Source: Gemmatimonadota bacterium
GTDB lineage: Bacteria; Gemmatimonadota; Gemmatimonadetes; Gemmatimonadales; GWC2-71-9
NCBI GenBank assembly: GCA_003221895.1
Contig: QHUJ01000119.1
Span: forward strand, 1-64,000
Reading direction: 5' to 3'
Length of the DNA: 64,000 nt
A program made the position numbers and the translations under genes. How positions within the stretch are numbered: position 1 is the first letter of the stretch; every line of letters begins with the position of its first letter. Under the pieces are notes generated by a model. It worked only from the letters and a program-made list of their open reading frames with translations. It was not told where the DNA came from and did no database searches. This document shows, piece after piece, positions 23,628 to 32,153 of the stretch.

Positions 23628-25120
23628 CGCGCAAGCATTGGGTGATCGCGATTCTCATCGCGTGGGCGCTCTCACTCGGCTGGCTCGTGAAGCGCGAGGT
23701 GTTCCGCCCGACGGGCGCCCGGCTGGCTGAGGCCGCGCTCGCCGTTCCGCCGGGCGCACTGTTTTACCGGCTCGACGTCGGCGACCAACAAGTCGGCTAC
23801 TCCTCCACGACCATCGACACGCTGAGCAACGCGATCCGCGTCGAGAACGTCGTCGTGCTCGATGTCCCCGCGCTGGGTGCGCTGCATCGCACGACCGCGC
23901 GCAGCGTGACGATGCTGTCGCGCTCGCTGCGGGTGCAGAGCGTCGAAGCCACGTTCGATGGCGATCTCGGTCAATTCGCAGCCCACGGCCGCGTGTTCGG
24001 CGACACGGTACTGTCGGTCGCCATCGTCTCCGCGGGCGACTCGCAGATGACCACGATCCCGCTGCAGGGCCCGATCACGCTGCCCGCGCTGTTGCCGCTG
24101 CGGCTCGCGTTCGGCGGAGAGCTGAAATCGGGGCGCTCGTATACCGCGCGCCTGTTCGATCCGCTCCTGCTGACCGGCCGCGACGTCACCGCGCGGGTAG
24201 CCGCGGAGTCGACGCTGGTGGTATCCGACAGCGCGGATCTCGATTCGACGACGATGACCTGGGTGCCGGAGCACTACGACACGGTCCGCGCGTTTCGCAT
24301 CGACCACGACGCCACCGGCGTTCCGACCCGCAGCTGGATCGACGCTCAGGGCCGCATCGTGGCCGCCACCACCGAGCCGGGCTTCGACATGGAGCGCGGG
24401 GCGTTCGAGATCGTGTACGAGAACTACAGGCATCGCGACACCGCGCGGGTCGCGCGCGCGAGCAGCGCTCCCGCGTTGGGCGACATCGTGCCGCTGACGG
24501 CGCTGGCGGCAGGTGTGAAGAGCGATCCCGTTCCGCGCCCGCGTCTGCTCGTCAGAAGGAACGGCCGCGACACCCTCGACATCCGCCAGGCGGACGCGCC
24601 GCAGGCCAATGCGGCTCCGTATCGACTCCCTGCGCGCGACACGGCACTGGCGCGCTGGCTCACGCCCGAGCCGTTGATTCAGAGCCACGACCCGCGTATT
24701 GCCGCGGAGGCGCGCCAGATCATCCAGCGCGAGCGCAGCCCCACCCGCGTGGCGGCCCTGCTCACGCATTGGGTCCACGGCTCGGTGCGACGCGCGATTC
24801 CCCACCCCGGCAGCGCGCCGAGCGCGGTAAGAGTGCTCGAGAACCCAAGCGGCGACTGCAATGAATTCACGACGCTGTATGTGGCGCTCGCGCGGTCGGC
24901 GGGACTCCCCGCCCGCACCGTGTCTGGCCTGCTGTATGTGAACGGCCGCTTCTACTATCACGCCTGGCCGGAGATTTACCTCAACGATTGGATCGCGGTC
25001 GACCCGATGTTCGATCAATTCCCAGCCGATGCCGCGCATCTGCGTATCGCGGTCGGCGGGCTCGCTCGGCAGGTCGAGCTGATTCCGCTGATCGGCCGGC
25101 TCAAGCTCGAGGTCCTATGA
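23624..25120 (+). CDS. Transglutaminase-like domain protein, membrane-anchored
   Basis: 498 residues. N-terminal helix (HWVIAILIAWALSLGWLV) anchors a long extracytoplasmic beta-rich region; the C-terminal 120 residues are a transglutaminase-like core with the triad Cys in GDCNEFT, His in YYHAWPEIYL and Asp in AVDPMFDQ. Could be a protease or cross-linking enzyme. GTG 23624 overlaps the macro stop; its own stop overlaps the ABC ATPase start, so it may work with that transporter. Confidence 0.87.
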   Translation: MTRKHWVIAILIAWALSLGWLVKREVFRPTGARLAEAALAVPPGALFYRLDVGDQQVGYSSTTIDTLSNAIRVENVVVLDVPALGALHRTTARSVTMLSRSLRVQSVEATFDGDLGQFAAHGRVFGDTVLSVAIVSAGDSQMTTIPLQGPITLPALLPLRLAFGGELKSGRSYTARLFDPLLLTGRDVTARVAAESTLVVSDSADLDSTTMTWVPEHYDTVRAFRIDHDATGVPTRSWIDAQGRIVAATTEPGFDMERGAFEIVYENYRHRDTARVARASSAPALGDIVPLTALAAGVKSDPVPRPRLLVRRNGRDTLDIRQADAPQANAAPYRLPARDTALARWLTPEPLIQSHDPRIAAEARQIIQRERSPTRVAALLTHWVHGSVRRAIPHPGSAPSAVRVLENPSGDCNEFTTLYVALARSAGLPARTVSGLLYVNGRFYYHAWPEIYLNDWIAVDPMFDQFPADAAHLRIAVGGLARQVELIPLIGRLKLEVL

Positions 25121-25875
25121 TTCGCCTGGAGAACCTGACCAAGCTCTACGGCAGCTTCGTCGCGGTGGACGACATCAGTCTCCACGTTCCGCGTGGCATC
25201 CTGTTCGGCTGTCTCGGTCCCAACGGCGCCGGGAAGACGACGACGCTCCGCATGATCGCCGGCATTCTGCGGCCCTCGCAGGGACGCGTGCTGCTGGGCG
25301 GCGATGACGTGCACCAGAACCCGCTGTCGGCCAAGATGCGGCTGGGCTTCATCCCTGACCGGCCGTTCGTGTACGACAAGCTCACGGGTGCCGAGTTCCT
25401 GCGCTTCGTCGCCGGGCTGTACGGGCAGGAGGGCGACGCCGTCGAGCGGCGCATCGCAGAGCTACTCGAGGTGTTCGAGTTGACGAGCTGGAAGGACGAG
25501 CTCGTCGAAGCCTACAGTCACGGCATGCGCCAGAAGTTGATCATCTCCAGCGCGCTGATTCACCGACCCGAATGCATCGTGGTGGACGAGCCGATGGTCG
25601 GGCTCGACCCCAAGGCCGCGCGTCTGCTCAAAGACATTTTCCGGCAGTTCGTCGAACGCGGCGGCACTGTGCTGATGAGCACCCACACGCTCGAAGTAGC
25701 GGAAGCGATGTGCGATCAGATCGCGATCATCCAGCACGGCAAGATCGTGGCGGCCGGGACGGTCAGCGACGTCCGCCGCCAGCACAAGGCCGGCGACGCC
25801 AGCCTGGAAGAGCTGTTCCTGAAGCTCACGGGCGGCGCGCAGATCCGTGAGCTTGCGGAGGTGCTGGGACGGTGA
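25117..25875 (+). CDS. ABC transporter ATP-binding protein
   Basis: 252 residues. Walker A GPNGAGKTT, signature YSHGMRQK (LSGGQ variant typical of ABC-2 exporters) and Walker B CIVVDEPMVGLDP. ATG 25117 overlaps the upstream stop; the stop overlaps the permease GTG. It powers the next gene product. Confidence 0.95.
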   Translation: MIRLENLTKLYGSFVAVDDISLHVPRGILFGCLGPNGAGKTTTLRMIAGILRPSQGRVLLGGDDVHQNPLSAKMRLGFIPDRPFVYDKLTGAEFLRFVAGLYGQEGDAVERRIAELLEVFELTSWKDELVEAYSHGMRQKLIISSALIHRPECIVVDEPMVGLDPKAARLLKDIFRQFVERGGTVLMSTHTLEVAEAMCDQIAIIQHGKIVAAGTVSDVRRQHKAGDASLEELFLKLTGGAQIRELAEVLGR

Positions 25876-27563
25876 AGCAACCGTCGCTCGCCCACGTCTT
25901 ACAGCCCAAGTGGCGGACCGCCCTGCAGCGGCTGCGCGAAGAACGCGCCAGGGGCGGCAGCGGCAAGCTCATCATCCTGGCGCTGGTCGGCGGATTGTTC
26001 TGGGCGGGTGTGTTCGGCGTTCTCTACAAGATCCTGAAGACGCTGCGTGCGGTGGAGGAGCTGGGCCCGCTCATTCCCGGCAAGATGCTCGGCCTGATTC
26101 TGCTTTCCTTCATATCGATCCTGGTGCTGTCGAACGTCATCACCGCGCTGTCGAGCTTCTTCCTCGCCAAGGACCTCGACCTGCTCGTCTCGGCGCCGGT
26201 GGACTGGCTGCGCCTGTACCTCGCGAAGCTGAGCGAGACGCTGCTGCACTCCTCGTGGATGGTGGCGCTGATGATCGTGCCGATTCTCGCGGCCTACGGC
26301 GTCGTCTACAAAGGCGGCGTGCTGTTCGCCGTATACGCGATTCTCGCCATCATCCCGATGCTGATCCTCCCGGCAGTCGTCGGCTGTGCCGTAACGCTGG
26401 TGCTGGTGAACATCTTTCCCGCCCGGCGCACCCGGGACCTGCTCTCGATCATCGCGCTCGGCGCGGCCGGTGGCGTGATCCTGCTGTTCCGCATGATTCG
26501 CCCCGAGCAGCTCGCGCGGCCGGAAGGCTTCCGCAACCTGCTCGACTTCGTCATCCTGCTGCGTGGCCCGACGTCGCCCTTCTTGCCGAGTGAGTGGGCA
26601 TCGCAGGCAATCATGGGGTACCTGCGAAATCAGATCGATGCCCTGCCGCTGCTGCTGCTGTGGACCACCGCCGCCGCATTCATCACGCTCGGGGCTGCGC
26701 TCCACCGCTCGCTCTATGCGCAGGGGTTCACCAAGGCTCAGGAGGGGGCCGAGCGGTTCATCCGCGGCACCGTGTGGCGGTGGACGGTTGGGCCGCTGCT
26801 GGGGTGGCTACCCGTGGCGAAGCGCGAGTTCGTGGTGAAGGACATCAAGTTGTTCTTCCGCGATACGACGCAATGGAGCCAGCTGATCCTGCTCGCGGTA
26901 CTGGTCGTGGTCTATCTCTTCAACATCCAGGCGTTACCGCTGCATCGCGGCGAGCCGGTGGGATTCTTCTACGTCAATCTCGTCTCGTTCCTGAATCTCG
27001 GCCTCGCGGGATTCGTGTTGGCCTCGATCGCGGCGCGTTTCATCTTCCCAGCGGTGTCGCTGGAAGGACGCCAGATGTGGCTACTGCGTTCCTCGCCGCT
27101 CGATTTACGGGCACTGCTGTGGTCCAAGTATTGGGTCGGCACCCTGCCGCTCCTCGTCCTCGGACTGCTGCTGACCGGACTCACGAACGCGCTGCTCGAG
27201 GTCACGCCATTCATGATGATCATGGGCCTCGCGACGATGGCAGGACTGACGCTCGCCATCTCCGCCATGGCCCTCACGTTCGGCACGTTATATCCGCAAT
27301 TCGAGACTGAAAACGCCGCGCAGATTCCCACGTCGTTCGGAGGACTCGTCTTCATGATGGCGACGATCGCGCTCCTGGCGGGCGTGATCGTCTCGCTGTG
27401 GCAGGCGGTCTACCAGTACGTTCGAGCCGCCTATGAAGGCCAGCCCGTCGTCATCGACTCGTGGATGCTGCTCTGGTTCGCCGCGGCCGCCGTGCTCTGC
27501 ACGACGGCCACGGTCGTGTCTCTCCGGATAGCCCGAAAAAAGATGGAGACCTTCGAGTTCTAG
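25872..27563 (+). CDS. ABC exporter permease, large (ABC-2-like)
   Basis: 563 residues with about 12-14 hydrophobic segments in two similar halves. The large putative ABC exporter family is the best guess. The middle soluble stretch (AKREFVVKDIKLFFRDTTQWSQ) is typical of these permeases. GTG 25872 sits in a GTGA overlap. It ends one base before the convergent barrel gene stop, with no terminator seen. Confidence 0.88.
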   Translation: MKQPSLAHVLQPKWRTALQRLREERARGGSGKLIILALVGGLFWAGVFGVLYKILKTLRAVEELGPLIPGKMLGLILLSFISILVLSNVITALSSFFLAKDLDLLVSAPVDWLRLYLAKLSETLLHSSWMVALMIVPILAAYGVVYKGGVLFAVYAILAIIPMLILPAVVGCAVTLVLVNIFPARRTRDLLSIIALGAAGGVILLFRMIRPEQLARPEGFRNLLDFVILLRGPTSPFLPSEWASQAIMGYLRNQIDALPLLLLWTTAAAFITLGAALHRSLYAQGFTKAQEGAERFIRGTVWRWTVGPLLGWLPVAKREFVVKDIKLFFRDTTQWSQLILLAVLVVVYLFNIQALPLHRGEPVGFFYVNLVSFLNLGLAGFVLASIAARFIFPAVSLEGRQMWLLRSSPLDLRALLWSKYWVGTLPLLVLGLLLTGLTNALLEVTPFMMIMGLATMAGLTLAISAMALTFGTLYPQFETENAAQIPTSFGGLVFMMATIALLAGVIVSLWQAVYQYVRAAYEGQPVVIDSWMLLWFAAAAVLCTTATVVSLRIARKKMETFEF

Positions 27564-27564
27564 C

Positions 27565-28050
27565 TCAGCGCCAGCTGAGACCGAACACGACTTGAAATAC
27601 GCTGTTGTCAGAGAGGATGAACTTCCCCTCGACGTAGGGTCTGGTCCGTCCGGTCCGCGCTTCGAGTCCGGTCAGCAGGTTCAAGTTCGCGTCGGTGCTG
27701 CCGCTGGCATGAAGCACATTGAGCCCACCGCCGACATACCACACGCGATAGCGTGTCGCCGGCCGGAACTTGAGGTCGAAGTTCAGGGCCCAAGGCGTGG
27801 CGTTGTTGTCGAAGTAGACGTCGAAGCTCGGGTAGAAATCCAGCTGCGGCGAAATCGGCCAGGAGAGCTGCGCGCCGAGCACCGCGGCATCGGCATCGAA
27901 GTTGTAGCCGATGTGCGCGCCGTACCGTGGTCCGGGCGAGCTCGCGACAGCGTGCCGCCGAGAACGCCGTTGTGCATCCGCCGTCGACGCCATGAAGGCG
28001 ATCAACAACAACGCGACCAGCACGCGCCAGGCTTCACCCCACCGGTTCAC
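27565..28050 (-). CDS. Outer-membrane beta-barrel protein, small
   Basis: 161 residues. Signal peptide (RVLVALLLIAFMASTADAQ), a short basic linker, then alternating strands (YGAHIGYNFDADAAVLGAQL) ending FQVVFGLSWR, a typical C-terminal barrel strand with a terminal aromatic-basic pair. GTG 28050 has AGGAG six bases upstream and its own promoter. Ligand unknown. Confidence 0.83.
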   Translation of the reverse strand: MNRWGEAWRVLVALLLIAFMASTADAQRRSRRHAVASSPGPRYGAHIGYNFDADAAVLGAQLSWPISPQLDFYPSFDVYFDNNATPWALNFDLKFRPATRYRVWYVGGGLNVLHASGSTDANLNLLTGLEARTGRTRPYVEGKFILSDNSVFQVVFGLSWR

Positions 28051-28077
28051 GAATGGCTCCTGAATTTGGGACGGACA

Positions 28078-28106
28078 CTGATAGGAAACGGCGTGCGGAA
28101 ATGCAA
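28078..28106 (-). promoter_or_regulatory. Promoter of the barrel-protein gene
   Basis: Minus strand TTGCAT (28101-28106), 17 bases, TATCAG (28078-28083). It leaves a short leader containing AGGAG, so this gene is not leaderless, unlike many neighbours. Confidence 0.55.
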
Positions 28107-28110
28107 TAGC

Positions 28111-28641
28111 TCAGGCGGCGACGCGGGCTCCGCAGCGGTTGCAGTATCGCGCGTCGGTCTCGAGTGCTGTGCCGCAGCGCACACAGTATCCCGGCGCGGT
28201 GCCTAAGCGCCGGCCGCACTCGGAGCAGAAGGCGGCGTCGGGCTCAGGGCGGGCACCATGCTGGGGACAGTGTGCGCGGTGAGCCGTCAGCGGTGCACGG
28301 CGCGGGGGGGGGGCAGGCATTTCCCGTTTCGGAAAGTCCGGCTCGCCGCGCGCCCCATACCCCGCACCCTCTCCGCGCATTGCCGCCAATGCTTCAGCAG
28401 TGTACTTCGCTTTCAGTTGCTCGTAATCCGCGTCGGAGAGTTTTCCCGTCGCGCGATCGAACTCGATTTCCTTGAGCGCGCGCAGGGCGACAGTCTGCGG
28501 GCTCATGTCGTCTTCGGGATCGTCTCCTTCATCGGCAACGCCAGCCTGCTCGTCGCCCGCCAGGGGCGGCCGCAAGATGGGGAGCAAGACGAAATACGTC
28601 GCTCCCGCAGCGAGCAGGACACCGACCAACAGCTGAATCAG
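28111..28641 (-). CDS. CcmI-like protein with two C-terminal zinc ribbons
   Basis: About 176 residues. One N-terminal helix (LLVGVLLAAGATYFVLL), the CcmI-type motif LKEIEFDRATGKLSDADYEQ, a Pro-rich linker, then two zinc ribbons (CSECG, CVRCG and CNRCG pairs). The start is unclear: no ATG or GTG fits; CTG 28641 gives (M)IQLLVGVLL and TTG 28629 is the alternative. Located after ccmH. A run of ten C at 28304-28313 encodes Pro codons. Probably assists apocytochrome delivery. Confidence 0.78.
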   Translation of the reverse strand: MIQLLVGVLLAAGATYFVLLPILRPPLAGDEQAGVADEGDDPEDDMSPQTVALRALKEIEFDRATGKLSDADYEQLKAKYTAEALAAMRGEGAGYGARGEPDFPKREMPAPPPRRAPLTAHRAHCPQHGARPEPDAAFCSECGRRLGTAPGYCVRCGTALETDARYCNRCGARVAA

Positions 28642-28654
28642 TTCCGTAGGGCAG

Positions 28655-29218
28655 TCAGCCTGGAAGGCGATCGAGCTCGTCGCGCAGGCGCTCGAGCTCG
28701 GCGGGAGAGGCGTCGGGGGGGGGTGGGGCAGCCGGCATTGTCGGAGCGGCGGCTGGTGATTCACGCGTCCAGCGCCTCAGCATCCACACGAGACCGAGGG
28801 CGGCAATAACAAGCACCACTCCCGGCACGAAGTAGCCGAGGAGATTGAAGCCGCGCCGTGGCGGTGACATGAGAACGACCTGGCCGTACTGCGCAACGAA
28901 GGCGTCGATGACTTCCTGCTCGGTCTTACCGTCGCCCAGCATCCGGAGCACCTGCTGGTGGAGCGCGGGGCTGTAGGTGCAGGTGAAGTCGGTCGTGCGA
29001 CAGGTGTAGATGTCGAGCCCGCAGCCGCAACTGCAACGCAGCCGCTTTTCGAGCGCCTGCACGTTCTTGTCGTTATCGGCCGCGGTGACCGGCGCCTGCG
29101 CCCGACCGGCGCGGTCGGGATCGTAGACCCGGCCTACGCTCGTGGTGTCCTGCAGAACCGCGCCCGCGGCGCCGATCGCGAGCATGAAGAAGTCTCGGCG
29201 ACTCACTCCGTGCGTCAT
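28655..29218 (-). CDS. ccmH: CcmH-like apocytochrome thiol protein, CxCxC variant
   Basis: 187 residues. Twin-arginine signal SRRDFFMLAIGAAGAV at the N-terminus and one C-terminal helix (FVPGVVLVIAALGLVWML). The usual LRCxxC redox motif reads LRC-S-C-G-C (C62, C64, C66), with extra C73 and C80. The body MLGDGKTEQEVIDAFVAQYG is typical CcmH. ATG 29218 overlaps the ccmF stop. Ends with a nine-C Pro tract (28715-28723). Confidence 0.9.
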   Translation of the reverse strand: MTHGVSRRDFFMLAIGAAGAVLQDTTSVGRVYDPDRAGRAQAPVTAADNDKNVQALEKRLRCSCGCGLDIYTCRTTDFTCTYSPALHQQVLRMLGDGKTEQEVIDAFVAQYGQVVLMSPPRRGFNLLGYFVPGVVLVIAALGLVWMLRRWTRESPAAAPTMPAAPPPPDASPAELERLRDELDRLPG

Positions 29219-31251
29219 CGCTCCGCCTCGAGCTTTACGGCGTAACCGGCCTGGACGTGCGACGCTCTTGAGCCTTTTAGAGCGACCGGCGCACCGCCGG
29301 GCCACAAGACGATCAGGCCACCGATCACGAGCACGAAGCCCCCGAACCACACCCACCAGACGAGCGGGTTGATCGTGAACCGGAAGACCGCCTGTTCCGT
29401 TCCGTTGACCAGACCGGCGAGCACGACGTACAGATCGACGCGCAGCCCGCTCATGATGCCGACCTCGGTAGAGGGCTCGAACGTGCGATTGCCGAGGGCG
29501 TCCACGTGCTGGCGCTTTTCGGTGCGCAGCCGGCCGATCTCCTTGCCGTCGCGCCGCACATCGAGCAGCGCCGCGGTCACCTGCCGGTTGAGGGCGTTGT
29601 ACTGCGAGATGCCGAGGTGCGTGAACGTGTACATGTGCCCATCGCGGGCCCTCAGCTCGGCCGACTCGCCCGGCCGCAGCGTGGCTTCGGTCTCGGTCTT
29701 GAACGCCATGCCGGCGAAGCCGACGAAGAGCAGGACGATGCCGATGTGGACGATGTAGCCACCGTAGCGGCGGCGATTGCGCGACAACAGCTGCAAGACC
29801 GCGAGCGGTAGCGCCTCACCATACTGGCGGTTCCGCGCCCGCGCGCCGCGGGCGAATTCCTGCACGACCGTCCCGACAACGAACGCCCCGAGGCTGAAGG
29901 CGCCGAGCGCCCAGCCGTCCCGCATGCCGCCGACGAGCAGAATCAGCAACGCGAAAACGCCGACCGTCACGGGGACGGCGAACTGGCGCCGGAGATTCGC
30001 GGTCGAGGCACGACGCCACGCGATCAGCGGCCCGATGCCCGTCATGAGCAGCAGCGTCAGGCCGAGCGGAATATTGACGAAGTTGAACGTGGGCGGGCCG
30101 TACGTGATTTTGACGCCCACCACTGCCTCGGAGATGATGGGGAAGAGCGTGCCCCACAGCACCGAGAACGCGAGACCGATGAGCAGCAGGTTGTTGAACA
30201 GGAAGCTTGCCTCGCGGCTGACCATCGATTCCAGCGTTGCCTCCGCTTGCAGCAGCGGGAGTCGGGTCACGTACAGCACCGCGGTGGCCGCTGTCGCGGC
30301 GACGAGGAAGAAAAGGAAATAGTAGCCGACCGGCGATTCCGTGAACGAATGCACGCTCGCGATCACGCCGGAGCGCGTGAGGAACGTGCCGAAGATCGAC
30401 AGCACCCACGCGCCGAGGATCAGCGCCAGATTCCACTTCTTCAGCATGCCACGTTTTTCCTGAATCATCACAGAGTGCAGATACGCGGTCATCACCAGCC
30501 AGGGGAGCAGCGCGGCGTTCTCGACCGGATCCCAGGCCCAGTACCCGCCCCAACCCAGCTCTACATAGGCCCACCACATCCCGATCAGTAGCCCGATGCT
30601 GAGGAATAGCCACGACACAATCGTCCATTTGCGGACGGCCACCATCCACTCGGTATCGAGTTTCTTCGTCAGCAACGCGGCGATCGCGAACGCAAACGGA
30701 ATGGTGATCGAGATGTAGCCGAGGTACAGCATCGGAGGATGAAAGACCATCCCGGGATTCTGCAGCTGCGGATTCATTCCCTGCCCGTCCATCGGCGTGA
30801 ACGCCAACCGCTTGAACGGATTCGCCGCGAAGAGCATCACACTCACGAAGAACGACGCCACGAGCGACGTGACGGCGGCGACGTACGGCAGATAGACGCG
30901 ATAACGGCCACCGGTCAGCAGCTGCGTGAGGGCCGCGAACAGGCTGAGCACCGCGGCCCAAAAGAGGAGGCTGCCTTCCTGGCCCGAATACAACGCCGAC
31001 CAGAGATAGAACGTCGGCAGATTGCGGCTCGTGCGCGACGCGACGTACTGCACGCTGAAGTCGTGACGGAAGATGGCGACCTCGAGCGAGATCACCGCGA
31101 TGAGCAACGCGCCAAACAACGCAAACGTCGCGTGCCGCGCACTCTGCTGCAGATCGGCACGACCCTGGGCGCCGCCGACGAACCCGGTGATGGCTCCCCA
31201 CAGGCCGACCACGAGGGCGAGCCAGAGAGAAAAATATCCGAGCAGCGTCAT
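29215..31251 (-). CDS. ccmF: Heme lyase CcmF
   Basis: 678-residue polytopic heme lyase that attaches heme to cytochrome c. The WWD heme-handling domain is intact (WGGYWAWDPVENAALLPWL), with about 14 helices and a large periplasmic loop near the C-terminus. ATG 31251 lies directly after the ccmE stop; the stop overlaps ccmH. ccmA, ccmB, ccmC and ccmD are not adjacent. Confidence 0.96.
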   Translation of the reverse strand: MTLLGYFSLWLALVVGLWGAITGFVGGAQGRADLQQSARHATFALFGALLIAVISLEVAIFRHDFSVQYVASRTSRNLPTFYLWSALYSGQEGSLLFWAAVLSLFAALTQLLTGGRYRVYLPYVAAVTSLVASFFVSVMLFAANPFKRLAFTPMDGQGMNPQLQNPGMVFHPPMLYLGYISITIPFAFAIAALLTKKLDTEWMVAVRKWTIVSWLFLSIGLLIGMWWAYVELGWGGYWAWDPVENAALLPWLVMTAYLHSVMIQEKRGMLKKWNLALILGAWVLSIFGTFLTRSGVIASVHSFTESPVGYYFLFFLVAATAATAVLYVTRLPLLQAEATLESMVSREASFLFNNLLLIGLAFSVLWGTLFPIISEAVVGVKITYGPPTFNFVNIPLGLTLLLMTGIGPLIAWRRASTANLRRQFAVPVTVGVFALLILLVGGMRDGWALGAFSLGAFVVGTVVQEFARGARARNRQYGEALPLAVLQLLSRNRRRYGGYIVHIGIVLLFVGFAGMAFKTETEATLRPGESAELRARDGHMYTFTHLGISQYNALNRQVTAALLDVRRDGKEIGRLRTEKRQHVDALGNRTFEPSTEVGIMSGLRVDLYVVLAGLVNGTEQAVFRFTINPLVWWVWFGGFVLVIGGLIVLWPGGAPVALKGSRASHVQAGYAVKLEAER

Positions 31252-31656
31252 TTACGCCTTGGGAACTGCTTCGTAACGCGAGCCGCACTTGGCGAGAACG
31301 TCGGTCGCGTGAATCACGCCATCCTTTTCGAGCCGCCCTTCGACGACGACCTCGACGGAATCGGTGAACGTATCGGGAGGAAGGCCTTTGAAGATGACGG
31401 GATAGCTGACGGTGCCGTCGGTGATGTGGAAGCGGAGCGTCTGCGTCGCGATCTCCTTCTGCACGGTGCCGGGAACGACACGCGCCCCGACTTTCATGCC
31501 GAGATCGTAGAAGGTGGGATCGACGGAGACACGCTGAGCAAGCTCACTGGGCGTCAGGAAGTACTGGCCGGTCTGCTTGATGCCCGAGGCCATCAAGTAT
31601 CCGACCGAGCCGACGATCAGGACCGCGCCCAATGCGAACTTCGTGCCCGCCTTCAT
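31252..31656 (-). CDS. ccmE: Heme chaperone CcmE, Cys-type
   Basis: 134 residues: an N-terminal anchor (FALGAVLIVGSVGYLMASGI) and an OB-fold (PGTVQ...VSYPVIFKGLPPDTF). The heme-binding motif near the end is LAK-C-GSR-Y (C124, Y128), so Cys replaces the usual His of HxxxY. Such CxxxY CcmE proteins are known from a variant Ccm system, usually reported without CcmH; here a CcmH-like protein is present. Confidence 0.93.
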   Translation of the reverse strand: MKAGTKFALGAVLIVGSVGYLMASGIKQTGQYFLTPSELAQRVSVDPTFYDLGMKVGARVVPGTVQKEIATQTLRFHITDGTVSYPVIFKGLPPDTFTDSVEVVVEGRLEKDGVIHATDVLAKCGSRYEAVPKA

Positions 31657-31663
31657 GAGGTAA

Positions 31664-32131
31664 TTATACCACTCCGCTGCGCGCCCGCTCCAACGCCCAT
31701 TCTACGGCCTCGGCGGCACTGGTAGCGCGCGGCATCTCGATCGCGTTCCTGAAGGAATCGTGAAGCCCGATCACCGGCTTCTCGGTGCGCTGCGCCAGCG
31801 CGATCTCCGACAGCGTGCCGATCCCGCCACCGATCGCGATGAGCGCCTGCGCCACGCGCACGATCAGAAGGTTCCGCATCTCCCCGAGCCCAGTCGCCAG
31901 CGGAACATCGATGTAGGCGTTAGCCGCGGCCGGATCCGTGCCTGGTAAGATGCCGACGGTAATGCCGCCGTTTGATTTCGCCCCCTGTGCCGCCGCGTCC
32001 ATGACGCCGCCGAGGCCGCCGCAGACCACGATCGCCCCACGGTCCGCCAGCAATCGACCGGTTTCGTGAGCAAGTGCCCATTCGTTCTTCGTGCAACTGC
32101 TGCCGCCGATCACGGCGATGATTGGCTTCAC
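31664..32131 (-). CDS. TIGR00725/LOG-like nucleotide-binding protein
   Basis: 155 residues, Rossmann-like fold of the SLOG/lysine-decarboxylase-like group: AVIGGSS near the start, GGLGGVMDAAAQGA, and ALIAIGGGIGTLSEIALA in place of the PGGxGTxxE motif. GTG 32131 start. No known substrate for this subgroup. It lies between mtnA and ccmE on the same strand. Confidence 0.85.
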   Translation of the reverse strand: MKPIIAVIGGSSCTKNEWALAHETGRLLADRGAIVVCGGLGGVMDAAAQGAKSNGGITVGILPGTDPAAANAYIDVPLATGLGEMRNLLIVRVAQALIAIGGGIGTLSEIALAQRTEKPVIGLHDSFRNAIEMPRATSAAEAVEWALERARSGVV

Positions 32132-32153
32132 ACTGCGCCTCGGCGCAGGTTGT

